Below, piece by piece: positions 1 to 11,378 of a stretch of 64,000 bases of DNA (position 1 is the stretch's first letter; every line of letters starts with the position of its first letter). This DNA is from JACVRW01 sp963808545 (GTDB lineage Bacteria > Actinomycetota > Thermoleophilia > Solirubrobacterales > Thermoleophilaceae). The position numbers and the translations under genes are program-made. Under the pieces are notes generated by a model. The model ran no database searches. It was not told where the DNA came from and worked only from the letters and a program-made list of their open reading frames with translations. The stretch lies in assembly GCA_963808545.1 (NCBI GenBank), contig CAWEGB010000011.1, positions 434,001-498,000 of the forward strand, written 5' to 3'.

Positions 1-362
1 TTGAGCGGCGTGATCGCCTCCGCCGCTCCCGGAGGTTGGCCGGCCAGCAGAAAGCGGGCCAGGTCGGGATGGGCGGCGACCCAGCGCAGGTGGTGGCGGA
101 CGAGCGCTTTCACCGCCCGTTCCGCCCGTTCCGCCCCGCCTTCGCGGCGCAGCACCGTCAGGAAGCCCTCCTGGTAGCTGCGCAGGCCCTCCACGTAGAG
201 CGCCGCGGCCAGGCCCTCCTTGTCGCCGAAGTGGTGGTAGATCGAGCCCACACTCGCGCCCGAGCGACGGCGGACGTCATCGACGGTGGCGGCCGCCGTT
301 CCCCGTTCGGCGAACGCCTCCAGCGCTGCGTCGAGAATCACCTGTCGACGGTCGGGTGCCAT
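1..362 (-). CDS. TetR/AcrR family transcriptional regulator (3' end beyond window)
   Basis: Reading leftward from the ATG at 362 gives an N-terminal TetR DNA-binding domain. A helix-turn-helix of the form TVDDVRRRSGASVGSIYHHF followed by GDKEGL occupies roughly residues 25-50 and is the classic TetR signature. The ligand-binding domain follows (a helix with RAVKALVRHHLRWVAAHPDLARF), and the frame stays open to base 1, so the C-terminus is missing. It is divergent from the SRPBCC-like gene at 394, and the two start codons flank a near-perfect palindrome (367-394), the usual arrangement of a TetR repressor with its own operator. Family assignment is firm; the effector is unknown. Confidence 0.9.
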   Translation of the reverse strand, partial: MAPDRRQVILDAALEAFAERGTAAATVDDVRRRSGASVGSIYHHFGDKEGLAAALYVEGLRSYQEGFLTVLRREGGAERAERAVKALVRHHLRWVAAHPDLARFLLAGQPPGAAEAITPL

Positions 363-366
363 TGGC

Positions 367-394
367 TAGAAGAATATTCTAGAATACTCTTCTA
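367..394. promoter_or_regulatory. 28-bp near-perfect palindrome, probable TetR operator
   Basis: The bases read as an inverted repeat centred on TTCTAGAA. Outer arms TAGAAGA and TCTTCTA pair, and only one symmetric base pair is mismatched (A373 against C387 region). The right end includes the A of the ATG at 394 and the left end lies 5 bp from the TetR ATG at 362, so a bound dimer would cover both starts. The AT-rich site stands out in a very GC-rich background. Assignment to the adjacent TetR protein is inference from position. Confidence 0.8.
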
Positions 395-951
395 TGTTCG
401 CGCCCCTTGACGAGTTCCTGTCGCCGTACGACGTTCGCGAGGTCCACTCGATCACGATCGCCTCGCCGCCCGAGCGGGTGATCGAGGTCGCGCGCGGTCT
501 CACCTGGCGCGACGTGCCGCTGTTCGCCGGGTTGATGGCCGTGCGCAGCCTCCCCGCGCTGCTGGCCGGCCACCGGCCCTCGCTGTCCGGGCCGATCGTC
601 GACGACTTCACCCGCGCGGGCTTCACCGAGCTCGCCGCTCGCCCCGACGAGCTCGTCTATGGCGCCGTCGGCCGCTTCTGGCACCTGACCGGCGGGCTGC
701 GGCGCGTGGCCCCCGCCGACTTCGCAGCCTTCTCCGAGCCGGGGTTCGCCAAGACCGCGTTCAACTTCAGCGCACAGCCGGCGCCCTCCGCTCCCGGATC
801 GACCGTGCTCACGACCGAGACCCGTGTGGCGGCCACCGACGCCGGCGCGCGCAGGAGCTTCCTGCGCTACTGGCGGGTCATTCAGCCCGGCAGCGTGCTC
901 ATTCGCCGAGTCTGGCTGCGTGCCATCCGCCGAGCCGCAACGGCGGCCTGA
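394..951 (+). CDS. SRPBCC-like protein of unknown ligand
   Basis: A 185-aa protein with no signal peptide or membrane segment. The C-terminal half (VLTTETRV, then a Phe/Tyr-rich segment and YWRVIQPGS...IRR) resembles a recurrent actinobacterial family with the SRPBCC/START-like fold that binds small hydrophobic molecules. The ATG lies inside the palindromic operator, leaving no room for a Shine-Dalgarno, so the mRNA may be leaderless. Control by the divergent TetR protein is likely. The biochemical role cannot be read from the sequence. Confidence 0.6.
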   Translation: MFAPLDEFLSPYDVREVHSITIASPPERVIEVARGLTWRDVPLFAGLMAVRSLPALLAGHRPSLSGPIVDDFTRAGFTELAARPDELVYGAVGRFWHLTGGLRRVAPADFAAFSEPGFAKTAFNFSAQPAPSAPGSTVLTTETRVAATDAGARRSFLRYWRVIQPGSVLIRRVWLRAIRRAATAA

Positions 952-957
952 GCCGAT

Positions 958-2154
958 CTAGGGCGCCAACTCGCGCAGCGCGTCGAGCAGCCGGTCGACC
1001 TCCTCCTCGGTCGTGTAGTGCAGGAAGCCGGCCCGCACCGCGCCCCCGCGCTCGAGGCCGAGCGCGCGCATGGGCTCGAGGGCGTAGTAGTCGCCGTCCC
1101 ACACGTACAGCCCGCGCTCGGCCAGCCGCTCGGCCACGGCCCTCGGCTCGTGGCCGGCGATCCGAAAGCAGAAGGTCGGCGTCCGCTCACGCGAGCCGGG
1201 GATGCCGTACAGGGTCACTCCGTCTGGAAGCCCTGCGAGGAAGCGCTCGGAGAGCGCCCGCTCGTGCGCCTCGATGCCCGCGAACGCGGTGTCGAGATCG
1301 CCGTCTCCCAGTGAGCGCAGGTAGTCGATGGCGGCCACGGCGCCGGCGATCGCCTCGTGCGACAGCGTGCCCGTCTCGAAGCGGTGGCCGGGCGGATGCT
1401 CCGCGGCCGGGCGCACGCGATCGGCGGGCAGCGACTCGGCGAGATCCGCACGTATGTGAGCGATGCCCAGGTGGGGGCCGAAGAACTTGTAGGGCGAGCA
1501 CAGCACGACGTCGAGGCCCAGCTCGCGGGCTCTGAGCCGCCGGTGCGGGGCGAGGTGGACGCCGTCGGCCCAGGCCAGCGCGCCCACCCGGTGGGCGGCG
1601 TCGGCGATGCGGCGAGCGTCCGGGATCGAGCCCACCGCGTTCGAGGCGAGGGTGAAGGCCACCACCCCGGTGCGATCGCCGATCATGCCCTCGAGCGCAT
1701 CGATGTCGAGGGTCACGTCGGTCGTGCGGATCGGCGCCACCCGTACGGTCAGGCCGTGGTCGCGGGCCACGAGCAGCCAGGGCGAGACGTTGGCGTCGTG
1801 GTCGAGCGAGGTCACGACGATCTCGTCGCCGGGCTCGAGCGTCCGCGCCACCGCGTGCGCCAGGAGGAAGTTGAGCGTCGTCATGTTCGCGCCGAACGCG
1901 ATGCCCCCCGGCTCGCCGCCCATGAAGTCGGCGGCGCTTACCCGCGCGCCCTCGATCAGCTCGTCGGACGCCGCCGAGGTGGGAAACGCGCCGCCCAGAT
2001 TGGCGTTCGAGCCGTAGAGATACGAGGACATCGCCTCGGCCACCTCGCGCGGGACCTGCGAGCCGCCCGGCCCGTCGAGGTAGGCGGCGTCCGACGCCAG
2101 CGCGGGAAAGCGCTCGCGGACGGCGAGGATGTCCAGGGCGGCGGTCGCGGGCAT
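958..2154 (-). CDS. Cysteine desulfurase-like PLP enzyme (class V aminotransferase fold)
   Basis: A 398-aa fold-type I PLP enzyme. The segment SLDHDANVSPW and the Schiff-base region SPYKFFGPHLGI are characteristic of the NifS/SufS-like subgroup annotated as 'cysteine desulfurase-like protein' (VC1184 type). The lysine of SPYKFFG is the expected PLP anchor, and WADGVHLAPH supplies the Asp that contacts the pyridine nitrogen. I do not see the mobile-loop catalytic cysteine motif of true SufS/IscS, so desulfurase activity is not assured. It stands alone, with no suf or isc genes nearby, and the start is the ATG at 2154. Confidence 0.85.
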   Translation of the reverse strand: MPATAALDILAVRERFPALASDAAYLDGPGGSQVPREVAEAMSSYLYGSNANLGGAFPTSAASDELIEGARVSAADFMGGEPGGIAFGANMTTLNFLLAHAVARTLEPGDEIVVTSLDHDANVSPWLLVARDHGLTVRVAPIRTTDVTLDIDALEGMIGDRTGVVAFTLASNAVGSIPDARRIADAAHRVGALAWADGVHLAPHRRLRARELGLDVVLCSPYKFFGPHLGIAHIRADLAESLPADRVRPAAEHPPGHRFETGTLSHEAIAGAVAAIDYLRSLGDGDLDTAFAGIEAHERALSERFLAGLPDGVTLYGIPGSRERTPTFCFRIAGHEPRAVAERLAERGLYVWDGDYYALEPMRALGLERGGAVRAGFLHYTTEEEVDRLLDALRELAP

Positions 2155-2180
2155 GCCTGCACGTTAACGCGGGGCGGCCT

Positions 2181-2573
2181 TTAGGCCGGGACGGGCTCCG
2201 GGCTTGCCTGGACCGCCGGCTCGGCCCGCGTGGCGGGCGGCGCAGACGTCCCGGTGCGCCGGGGAATCAGCAGAGCCGCCGGCGCTCCCACGGCCAGCAC
2301 CGCGGCGCCCACCCACACGGCGGGAACGAGGCCGTCCACGTAGGCCTGAGGCGAGCCCATCCCGCCGCTCGACGTGAACACCGTCGCCAGCACCGCAACG
2401 CCCAGCACGCCGCCGACCTCGCGGATGGTGTTGGTGGCGCCGGAGGCCTGGCCGGCCTCCTCCGGGCGCACCGAGCTCAGCACGGCGTTGGCGGCCGGCG
2501 CGAACACCAGCGCCATTCCCGCTCCGGCCATGTCAAGGGCCGAAGCGCGAGCGCCGGGGGCGTGGCGACTTGT
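2181..2573 (-). pseudogene. Truncated MFS drug-efflux transporter (C-terminal remnant)
   Basis: The 116-aa reading frame from the ATG at 2531 matches only the last part of a DHA2/EmrB-type major facilitator: a helix with GMALVFAPAANAVLSSVRPEEAG, then SGATNTIREVGGVLGVAVLATVF, one further helix and a charged tail. Full-length members have 12-14 helices and 450-550 residues. The frame stays open only to 2573, where a stop occurs (2574-2576), and the upstream residues show no transporter character. The 5' end has therefore been lost. No insertion sequence or target duplication marks the break. Confidence 0.8.
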
Positions 2574-2634
2574 TCATCTATAGGGAGAACAAATCGTCAA
2601 ACCCTCCGCCGGAACGGGCGGCCGGGAGGAGCCC

Positions 2635-5364
<2,730 letters not shown>

Positions 5365-5382
5365 GAGAGCAAATCTACCCAG

Positions 5383-6456
5383 TCATCCCAGCCCCACCAC
5401 CTCGACAGCACGCGCCTCCGGTTCGCAGAAGCGGGCCGTGCGCGTGGCCTCGGCACGAACGGCGGCGCGGGCCGAGCGGCTGATGTCGACGTGCGGCGTG
5501 ATGTCGACCTGCACCCGGCCGCCGCGGGCACTCCTCAGCCACCAGCTGGCGGCGACCCGGCCGTCGACCAGCACCGTCTGGTTCCCGCTGAGCGTGAGCT
5601 TCAGCGGCTGGACCGCGGCGGGGATGATCCGCTCGCGGTCGGCGTAGGCCAACAGTGGCTGGTCCCAGCGCGAGAGGAACCGCACCGGCAGCGGCGTCGA
5701 CGCCGGCGGCAGCGGCCGGCGGGGCAGGTCGAGGAGCTCGGTGCCGTCCTCGGCGCGGTAGGTGACGAGGCCGAGCTGCTCCCACGCTCCGGCGAAGTCG
5801 CGCTGGGGCACGCCGGCCCAGGCGGCGACGTCGCGCCGGCTCGCCGGACCGAAGGCCGCCAGGTAGCGGGCGAGCACGAGCGCGGCCGCCTCGACCGGTT
5901 CGGGTAGCGGGCGCCGGTCGACCGCGAAGGAAGGTCGCCCCCGCTCCCGCCAGAACCCGGCGGGCGGCAGCTGGACGAGCGGCAGCAGGGTGCGGGCGAA
6001 CACCACGGTGGTCCACGCGTTGTCCACCGCGACCCCGTCGTAGCGACCGATTCGCTCTCGGATCTCGTCGTTCGTGCGCGGCTCGGCCAGCCAGGCGGCG
6101 AGCTCGGCGGCCACCTCCTGCTCGTCGAGGTGCGGATAGCTCGTTCGCCAGTTGCGCAGCCTGCCCTGGCGGGCCAGCTGCGCGTAGGCGGGGTAGTCGG
6201 ACGCCGCGACGAGGTGGAGGGTGGTGCGCATGATCGTGGTCTTGACCACCCGCCGCGAGCGCAGCGCTCGCTCCAGCTGCTCGCGCCCGAAGCCCTCCAG
6301 CCGGGCCGCCAGCGCCACGTAGGGAGCCGGCGAGTCCTGGCCCTGCAGGGGGGTCAGACGCCTGATCGCCTCCGTAGGCCGCAGCCGGCGCCGCTCGAGC
6401 AGCAGCTGGCGGGCCGCGAGCGCGGCGGTGAGCTCGGGACGGGTGAGAACGCGCAT
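5383..6456 (-). CDS. Winged-helix DNA-binding protein, HTH_42/AlkZ-like
   Basis: I start it at the ATG at 6456 (357 aa), because the longer in-frame extension is Arg-rich and would run across the divergent start at 6477. The protein has the tandem winged-helix organisation of the HTH_42 family, with RRLTPLQGQDSPAPYVALAARL near the N-terminus, RTTLHLVAASDYPAY about residue 80, and the conserved end block LSRWDQPLLAYADRERIIP. The family includes AlkZ/YcaQ glycosylases that unhook DNA crosslinks, but many actinobacterial members are uncharacterised. A second, more diverged member lies at 55816. Only 20 bp separate its start from the divergent PHP gene. Confidence 0.85.
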   Translation of the reverse strand: MRVLTRPELTAALAARQLLLERRRLRPTEAIRRLTPLQGQDSPAPYVALAARLEGFGREQLERALRSRRVVKTTIMRTTLHLVAASDYPAYAQLARQGRLRNWRTSYPHLDEQEVAAELAAWLAEPRTNDEIRERIGRYDGVAVDNAWTTVVFARTLLPLVQLPPAGFWRERGRPSFAVDRRPLPEPVEAAALVLARYLAAFGPASRRDVAAWAGVPQRDFAGAWEQLGLVTYRAEDGTELLDLPRRPLPPASTPLPVRFLSRWDQPLLAYADRERIIPAAVQPLKLTLSGNQTVLVDGRVAASWWLRSARGGRVQVDITPHVDISRSARAAVRAEATRTARFCEPEARAVEVVGLG

Positions 6457-6476
6457 CGAACCGCGATGATGACGGC

Positions 6477-7514
6477 ATGCACGACCTGGCCTGCGTCGTC
6501 CATCTGCACTCGCTCTACTCCGACGGCACCGGCACCGTGCCGGAGATCGCCCGCGCGGCACGACGCGCGGGGGCGGACGTGGTGCTGCTCACCGACCACG
6601 ACTCGCTCGAGGCCAAGCGCCGGGGCGAGGAGGGCTGGCAGCACGGCGTGCTGCTGCTGGTGGGTGAGGAGGTGTCGCCCGCGAAGCGCAACCACTACCT
6701 GGCCTTCGGGCTCGACCACGAGATCGACCACGACGGGCTCGACGCGGCGGGGATCTGCCGCGCGGTCGCCGAGGCCGGTGGCTTCGGTTTCGCCGCCCAT
6801 CCGTGGTCGGCCGGATCCGAGCGCTTCCGCAAGCGCGTCGGCTACGGCATGCCCTTCGACGCGCTCGACTGCGAGCAGCTCCATGGGGTGGAGTTGTGGA
6901 GCTTCGTCAACGACACCGGCGAGGCGGTGGACAGCATGGCCGGCCTGTTGCGCTTCGTGCTCGCTCCGGCGCGCGCCCTCGACCATCCACCGCAGCGCAA
7001 CGTGCGCGCCTGGGACGAGCTCTGCCGTGAGCGCCGCGTGGTGGCTCTCGGCGGTCTCGACGCACATCAGTTCGGGAAGCGCGTCGGCCGCTTCGTGCCG
7101 CTGCGGATCATGGGCTACCGGCGCTCGTTTCGCTACATCCGCACCCACGTGCTGAGCGAGCGGCCACCCAACGGCGAGCTCGGCCACGACCGCGAGCTCG
7201 TCTACGCCGCCCTGCGCGAAGGCCGCTGCTACATCGGCGTCGACTCGATCGCGCCCACGCGCGGGTTCGCCTTCGAGGCCGGCGACGTGCCCATGGGCGG
7301 CGAGGCGGCCGCGGGCCGGCGCACCCTGCGGGTGCGCACGCCGCTGGCGGCCAGGATCCGCCTGCTGCGCGACGGGGTTCCGGTGAAGGAGACCAACGGC
7401 ACGAGCCTCAACCTCGAGGTGGAGAAGCCAGGCGTCTACCGCGCCGAGGCGCTGCGGCGCTCCAAGGGCCGCGAGCGGACGTGGATCCTCTCGAACCCGG
7501 TGTACCTGCGCTAG
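6477..7514 (+). CDS. PHP-domain metallohydrolase, CehA/McbA-like
   Basis: A 345-aa protein beginning with the PHP metal motif HLHSLYSDGTGTVPEIA (residues about 7-23) and continuing with ADVVLLTDHDSLEAK, which carries the metal-binding Asp-His of the second motif. A later FGFAAHPW and LGGLDAHQFG supply further histidines for the tri-metal centre of PHP phosphoesterases. The C-terminus is a beta-rich extension with no recognised domain. There is no signal peptide. The substrate is unknown; the subgroup resembles CehA/McbA-like hydrolases. It converges with the EamA gene, overlapping its stop by 4 bp. Confidence 0.85.
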   Translation: MHDLACVVHLHSLYSDGTGTVPEIARAARRAGADVVLLTDHDSLEAKRRGEEGWQHGVLLLVGEEVSPAKRNHYLAFGLDHEIDHDGLDAAGICRAVAEAGGFGFAAHPWSAGSERFRKRVGYGMPFDALDCEQLHGVELWSFVNDTGEAVDSMAGLLRFVLAPARALDHPPQRNVRAWDELCRERRVVALGGLDAHQFGKRVGRFVPLRIMGYRRSFRYIRTHVLSERPPNGELGHDRELVYAALREGRCYIGVDSIAPTRGFAFEAGDVPMGGEAAAGRRTLRVRTPLAARIRLLRDGVPVKETNGTSLNLEVEKPGVYRAEALRRSKGRERTWILSNPVYLR

Positions 7515-8368
7515 GCGTCGCGCGGGGCCACCGTCGCGTTGCGTGCCGCCCCGGCGCTGGCCGCGACCACGAACAGGATCGCCACCACCTCGCGCTGATC
7601 CAGGCTCTCCCCCAGCAGCACCAGCCCGGCCAGGGCGGCCACCGCCGGCTCGATCGACATCAGCACGCCGAACACGGCCTCGGGCAGGCGCCGCAGCGCC
7701 TCCATCTCGAGCGTGTACGGGATCACCGAGGACAGCACCGACACCGCCAGTGCGGTGGCCAGCAGGCCCGGCGCGAGCAGGTCGGCGCCGCCCTCGGCCA
7801 CGCCGACCGGCAGCAGCGCCACGGCGCCGACCACCATCGCCAGGGCCAGGCCGTCGGCTCCGGAGAAGACCTCGCCCACGCGGGCGGTGAGCAGGATGTA
7901 GGCCGCCCAGAAGGCACCCGCGAGCAGGGCCAGGCCCACGCCGACCGGGTCGAGGTCCGAGGCGCCGAAGTCCGACAGCAGCAGGATCCCGACGGCCGCG
8001 AGAGCCACCCACACCAGGTCGAGCGCGCGCCGCGAGCCCCAGACGGCGACCCCGAGCGGCCCGACGAACTCGAACGTCACCGCCACTCCGAGCGGGATGC
8101 GGTCGAGCGAGGAGTAGAACGCCAGGTTCATCCCGGCCACCACCAGTCCGAACCAGAACACGAGCCAGAGCTCGCGGCGACTGTGGCCCGCCAGCCGCGG
8201 ACGCCAGATCAGCACGAGCAGCACCGCGGCGAGGCCCAGGCGCAGGAACGTGGTGCCGCCCGCTCCTACCTCGTCGAACAGCGACTTGGCCAGCGCCGCC
8301 CCGAATTGAACCGAGCCCACCCCGGCCATCACCAACACGGTCGGGGGCACACGGCGGGCGGCGGGCAT
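7511..8368 (-). CDS. EamA/RhtA-family permease (probable amino acid or metabolite exporter)
   Basis: A 285-aa hydrophobic protein with about ten predicted membrane helices in two repeats of five, the layout of the drug/metabolite transporter superfamily. It starts GVGSVQFGAALAKSLFDEVGAGGTTFLRLGLAAVLL and ends in VLLGESLDQREVVAILFVVAASAGA, both typical of RhtA-type threonine/homoserine exporters. The ATG at 8368 lies 36 bp from the divergent GTG of the DSD1-like enzyme at 8404, so the pair could share a control region. Substrate is not deducible. A different EamA protein is found at 25163. Confidence 0.85.
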   Translation of the reverse strand: MPAARRVPPTVLVMAGVGSVQFGAALAKSLFDEVGAGGTTFLRLGLAAVLLVLIWRPRLAGHSRRELWLVFWFGLVVAGMNLAFYSSLDRIPLGVAVTFEFVGPLGVAVWGSRRALDLVWVALAAVGILLLSDFGASDLDPVGVGLALLAGAFWAAYILLTARVGEVFSGADGLALAMVVGAVALLPVGVAEGGADLLAPGLLATALAVSVLSSVIPYTLEMEALRRLPEAVFGVLMSIEPAVAALAGLVLLGESLDQREVVAILFVVAASAGAARNATVAPRDA

Positions 8369-8403
8369 CCCGGCCCACGCTATCCGCGGGGATAATCACG
8401 GAC

Positions 8404-9630
8404 GTGGCCGTGACCGAACCCCACACCGAGCGCGCGCCTCAACCACGCTCCTACGAGGAGCTGGAGTCGATCTTCGCCGGGATCGACGCGCCCTTCGCGC
8501 TCGTGGACCTCGACGCCCTCTGGGCCAACGCCCGCGAGCTCCTGGGCCGGGCACGGGGCACGCCGATCCGCGTGGCCAGCAAGTCGGTGCGCTGCCGGGC
8601 GCTGCTGGAGGACATACTCGCGCGCGACCCGGGCTTCAACGGCCTGATGACGTTCACACTGCGCGAGAGCCTGTGGCTGCACGAGCACGGCTTCCACGAC
8701 CTGCTGCTGGCCTACCCCACCGCCGACCGCTCGGCGCTAGCCCGGCTGGCCCGGCTCGGGAGCGACCACGCCCCGATCGTGATGGTGGACTCCGTCGAGC
8801 AGCTCGATTTCATCCAGGCGTCCGCGGCGGGCGCGCCCGGGCCGATAAGGGTCTGTCTCGATCTCGACCTGGCCTGGTGGCCCCTGGGTGGCAGGCTCAA
8901 GGTCGGCGCCAAGCGCTCGCCCGTGCGCACGCCGGCCCAGGCGCAGGCGCTGGCCCGGGAAATCGCCGCCCGGCCCCTGTTCGAGCTCAGCGCGCTGATG
9001 GGCTACGAGGCGCACATCGCCGGTGTGGGCGACCGGCCGCTCGGCAAGCGGCTGCAGGAACCGCTCATCCGGCTGATGAAGCGCCGCTCCGCGGCGGAGA
9101 TCGCCGAGCGGCGAGCGGCCGTGGTGGCCGCGGTACGAGAGGTGGCCGATGTGCCCATCGTCAACGGCGGCGGCACGGGCAGCGTCCACTCGACCGTGCG
9201 CGAGCCGGTGATCACCGAGGTCACCGCCGGATCGGGCTTCTACGCCCCCACCCTCTTCGACCGCTACTCGGCCTTCAGCCTCACCCCGGCGGCGATGTTC
9301 GCCCTGCCGGTGGTGCGCCGCCCCAGCGGAGGGGTGGCCACGCTCCTGGGCGGCGGCTACCTGGCCTCGGGGGCCGCCGGCGCCGATCGCCTTCCCGAGC
9401 CGCACCTGCCGTCCGGTCTGCGCCTGGATGCAACAGAGGGTGCAGGCGAGGTTCAGACGCCGGTGATCGGGGCGGCCGCCGCTAGCCTGCGCGTGGGCGC
9501 CAGCGTCTACCTGCGTCATGCCAAAGCCGGCGAGCTGTGCGAGCGATTCAACAGCCTCCATCTCTTGAGCGGCGGCGAAATCGCCGACGAGGTGCCCACC
9601 TACCGCGGCGAGGGTCGCTGCGAGCTCTGA
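8404..9630 (+). CDS. DSD1-like PLP enzyme (D-threonine aldolase/alanine racemase fold)
   Basis: A 408-aa protein with an alanine-racemase-type barrel. FALVDLDALWANARELL leads to VASKSVRC, whose Lys is the probable PLP anchor. IVNGGGTGSVHST is the phosphate-binding glycine loop, and VTAGSGFYAPTLFDRY is typical of the D-threonine aldolase/D-serine dehydratase (DSD1) group. Members act on D-amino or beta-hydroxy amino acids. The start is GTG at 8404. Divergence from an amino-acid-type exporter at 8368 supports an amino acid role, but the exact reaction is unknown. Confidence 0.82.
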   Translation: MAVTEPHTERAPQPRSYEELESIFAGIDAPFALVDLDALWANARELLGRARGTPIRVASKSVRCRALLEDILARDPGFNGLMTFTLRESLWLHEHGFHDLLLAYPTADRSALARLARLGSDHAPIVMVDSVEQLDFIQASAAGAPGPIRVCLDLDLAWWPLGGRLKVGAKRSPVRTPAQAQALAREIAARPLFELSALMGYEAHIAGVGDRPLGKRLQEPLIRLMKRRSAAEIAERRAAVVAAVREVADVPIVNGGGTGSVHSTVREPVITEVTAGSGFYAPTLFDRYSAFSLTPAAMFALPVVRRPSGGVATLLGGGYLASGAAGADRLPEPHLPSGLRLDATEGAGEVQTPVIGAAAASLRVGASVYLRHAKAGELCERFNSLHLLSGGEIADEVPTYRGEGRCEL

Positions 9631-9674
9631 GCGGCTTCCCGCAACACGGGCTCCCACGCCGTGTTGGGGCTCTC

Positions 9675-11378
9675 GTGTGCCGGAAACTCACGCTGGTCCT
9701 CGTGACGGTGTTCGCGACGGCGGCGTTCGCAGCGCCAGCGGCGTTCGCCCAGCCGAACGTGATCGTGGTCATGACCGATGACCAGACGGCCGCCAGCGTG
9801 CCCACCATGCCACAGCTGAACGGCCTGCTCGGCAGCCAGGGCACCCGCTTCGACCAGGCCTTCGCGAGCTTCCCGCTCTGCTGCCCGGCGCGAGCCACCA
9901 ACCTCACCGGTCAGTACGCACACAACCACGGGGTGCTCTCGAACGGCGGCCCGTTCGGGGGCTTCAAGGCCCTCGACAGCACCAACACCATGCCCGTCTG
10001 GCTTCAGAGGGCGGGCTACCGGACGATGCACGTGGGTCGCTACCTCAACGGCTACGACTACCGCGACGGCATCCCGGCCGGCTACACCGACTGGTACGGC
10101 AGCCCGCACTCGAGCGCCTTCAACTACTCGAGCTGGAAGGTCAACGAGAACGGCGTGCTGCGCTCCTACCCAACGCCGGAGCGGCCGGACGAGTACCAGA
10201 CCGATCAGTCCACCCGGCGCGCTGTCGGCCTGATCGAGGACGCGGCCCCCTCCTCGCGCCCGTTCTACATGTCGCTCTGGTACGTGGCCCCGCACCGCGG
10301 CCGGCCGGTCGACCCCGACGATCCGCCGAGGCCCCAGACGCCGTCACCCGCTCCGCGTCACCGCGACGCCTACGCCGGCGCCTCGATGCCGCGGCTTCCG
10401 AGCTTCAACGAGCGCAACATGTACGACAAGCCGCAGGTGGTGGCCGACCGTCGCCGCTTCACCCCGGAGGGCGTGGCGGGTATCGAGGAGAACTGGCGCC
10501 AGGAGCTGGAGAGCCTGCTCGCCGTGGACGAGGGCGTGGCCAAGATCGTCGACGCCCTGCAGCGCACCGGCGAGCTCGAGAACACGCTGATCGTCTACAT
10601 GTCCGACAACGGCTTCATGCACGGCGAGCATCGCGCCCTGGCCGAGAAGGTGCTGCCCTACGAGGAGTCGATCCGCATTCCGCTGCTCATGCGCGGGCCC
10701 GGCATCCCCCGCGGGCGGGTGGACCGGCGGCTGGTGGGCAACCTGGACGTGCCCGCCACCATCCTCGACGCCGCCGGGGTGGCTCCCGGGCGGCTGCTCG
10801 ACGGGCGCTCGCTGCTCGACCTGCTGGCCGACCCGGGCGCGGAATGGGGACGGGACATCCTCATCGAGAACGGCAAGGGCGCCAACGGCGTGCCGGCCTA
10901 CCACGGCATCCGCAACTACCGCTTCCTCTACGTGGAGCACCGGACCACCGGCGAGTACGAGCTCTACGACCTGCTCAACGACCCCTTCCAGCTCAAGAGC
11001 CAGGACGGCCAGGACGCCTACCGGCGCGTCCAGCGCGAGTTGAAGCAGCGCCTGCGGGTGCTCGATCGCTGTAGCGGCGCCACGTGCTCCCCTCCCCCGG
11101 GCCTGCGGCTGTACGTGCGCTCCAGGGGCCGGCCGGTGGGCAGCTGCGTGCGCACCGATCTGCGGGTGAAGGTCGGTGGCTCCGAGCGCGAGAACGTGCT
11201 CAGCGCGGACTTCATCGTCGGCCGCAGGCGTGTGGGCCGGGTGCTCGAAGCGCCGGCAATCAAGGACATCCCGCGCGCGCGGCTGCGCAGCAGCGGATCC
11301 TTCCGGCTGCGCGTCAGGGCCGAGACGGCAGATGGCCGGCGGCTGACCCTCGATCGCAGGCTGCGGGTCTGCTCGTGA
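9675..11378 (+). CDS. Secreted sulfatase (type I, formylglycine-dependent)
   Basis: The start is placed at GTG 9675, giving 567 aa with a clean signal peptide (CRKLTLVLVTVFATAAFAA, cut after about residue 25); the longer frame back to 9537 lies inside the preceding gene. Sulfatase landmarks are NVIVVMTDDQ (metal Asp35/Asp36), the modification motif CCPAR with Cys69 as the residue oxidised to formylglycine, and YMSDNGFMHGEH for metal binding. The last 110 residues form a separate beta-rich module with several Cys, ending LTLDRRLRVCS. Its stop overlaps the GTG of the next sulfatase. The natural sulfate ester substrate is unknown. Confidence 0.88.
   Translation: MCRKLTLVLVTVFATAAFAAPAAFAQPNVIVVMTDDQTAASVPTMPQLNGLLGSQGTRFDQAFASFPLCCPARATNLTGQYAHNHGVLSNGGPFGGFKALDSTNTMPVWLQRAGYRTMHVGRYLNGYDYRDGIPAGYTDWYGSPHSSAFNYSSWKVNENGVLRSYPTPERPDEYQTDQSTRRAVGLIEDAAPSSRPFYMSLWYVAPHRGRPVDPDDPPRPQTPSPAPRHRDAYAGASMPRLPSFNERNMYDKPQVVADRRRFTPEGVAGIEENWRQELESLLAVDEGVAKIVDALQRTGELENTLIVYMSDNGFMHGEHRALAEKVLPYEESIRIPLLMRGPGIPRGRVDRRLVGNLDVPATILDAAGVAPGRLLDGRSLLDLLADPGAEWGRDILIENGKGANGVPAYHGIRNYRFLYVEHRTTGEYELYDLLNDPFQLKSQDGQDAYRRVQRELKQRLRVLDRCSGATCSPPPGLRLYVRSRGRPVGSCVRTDLRVKVGGSERENVLSADFIVGRRRVGRVLEAPAIKDIPRARLRSSGSFRLRVRAETADGRRLTLDRRLRVCS

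Noticed and set aside
1357..2184. Plus-strand frame of 275 codons opposite the cysteine desulfurase-like gene
   Set aside because: It is a mirror of a well-supported gene, rich in Arg/Gly/His/Val from the complementary strand, with no domain.
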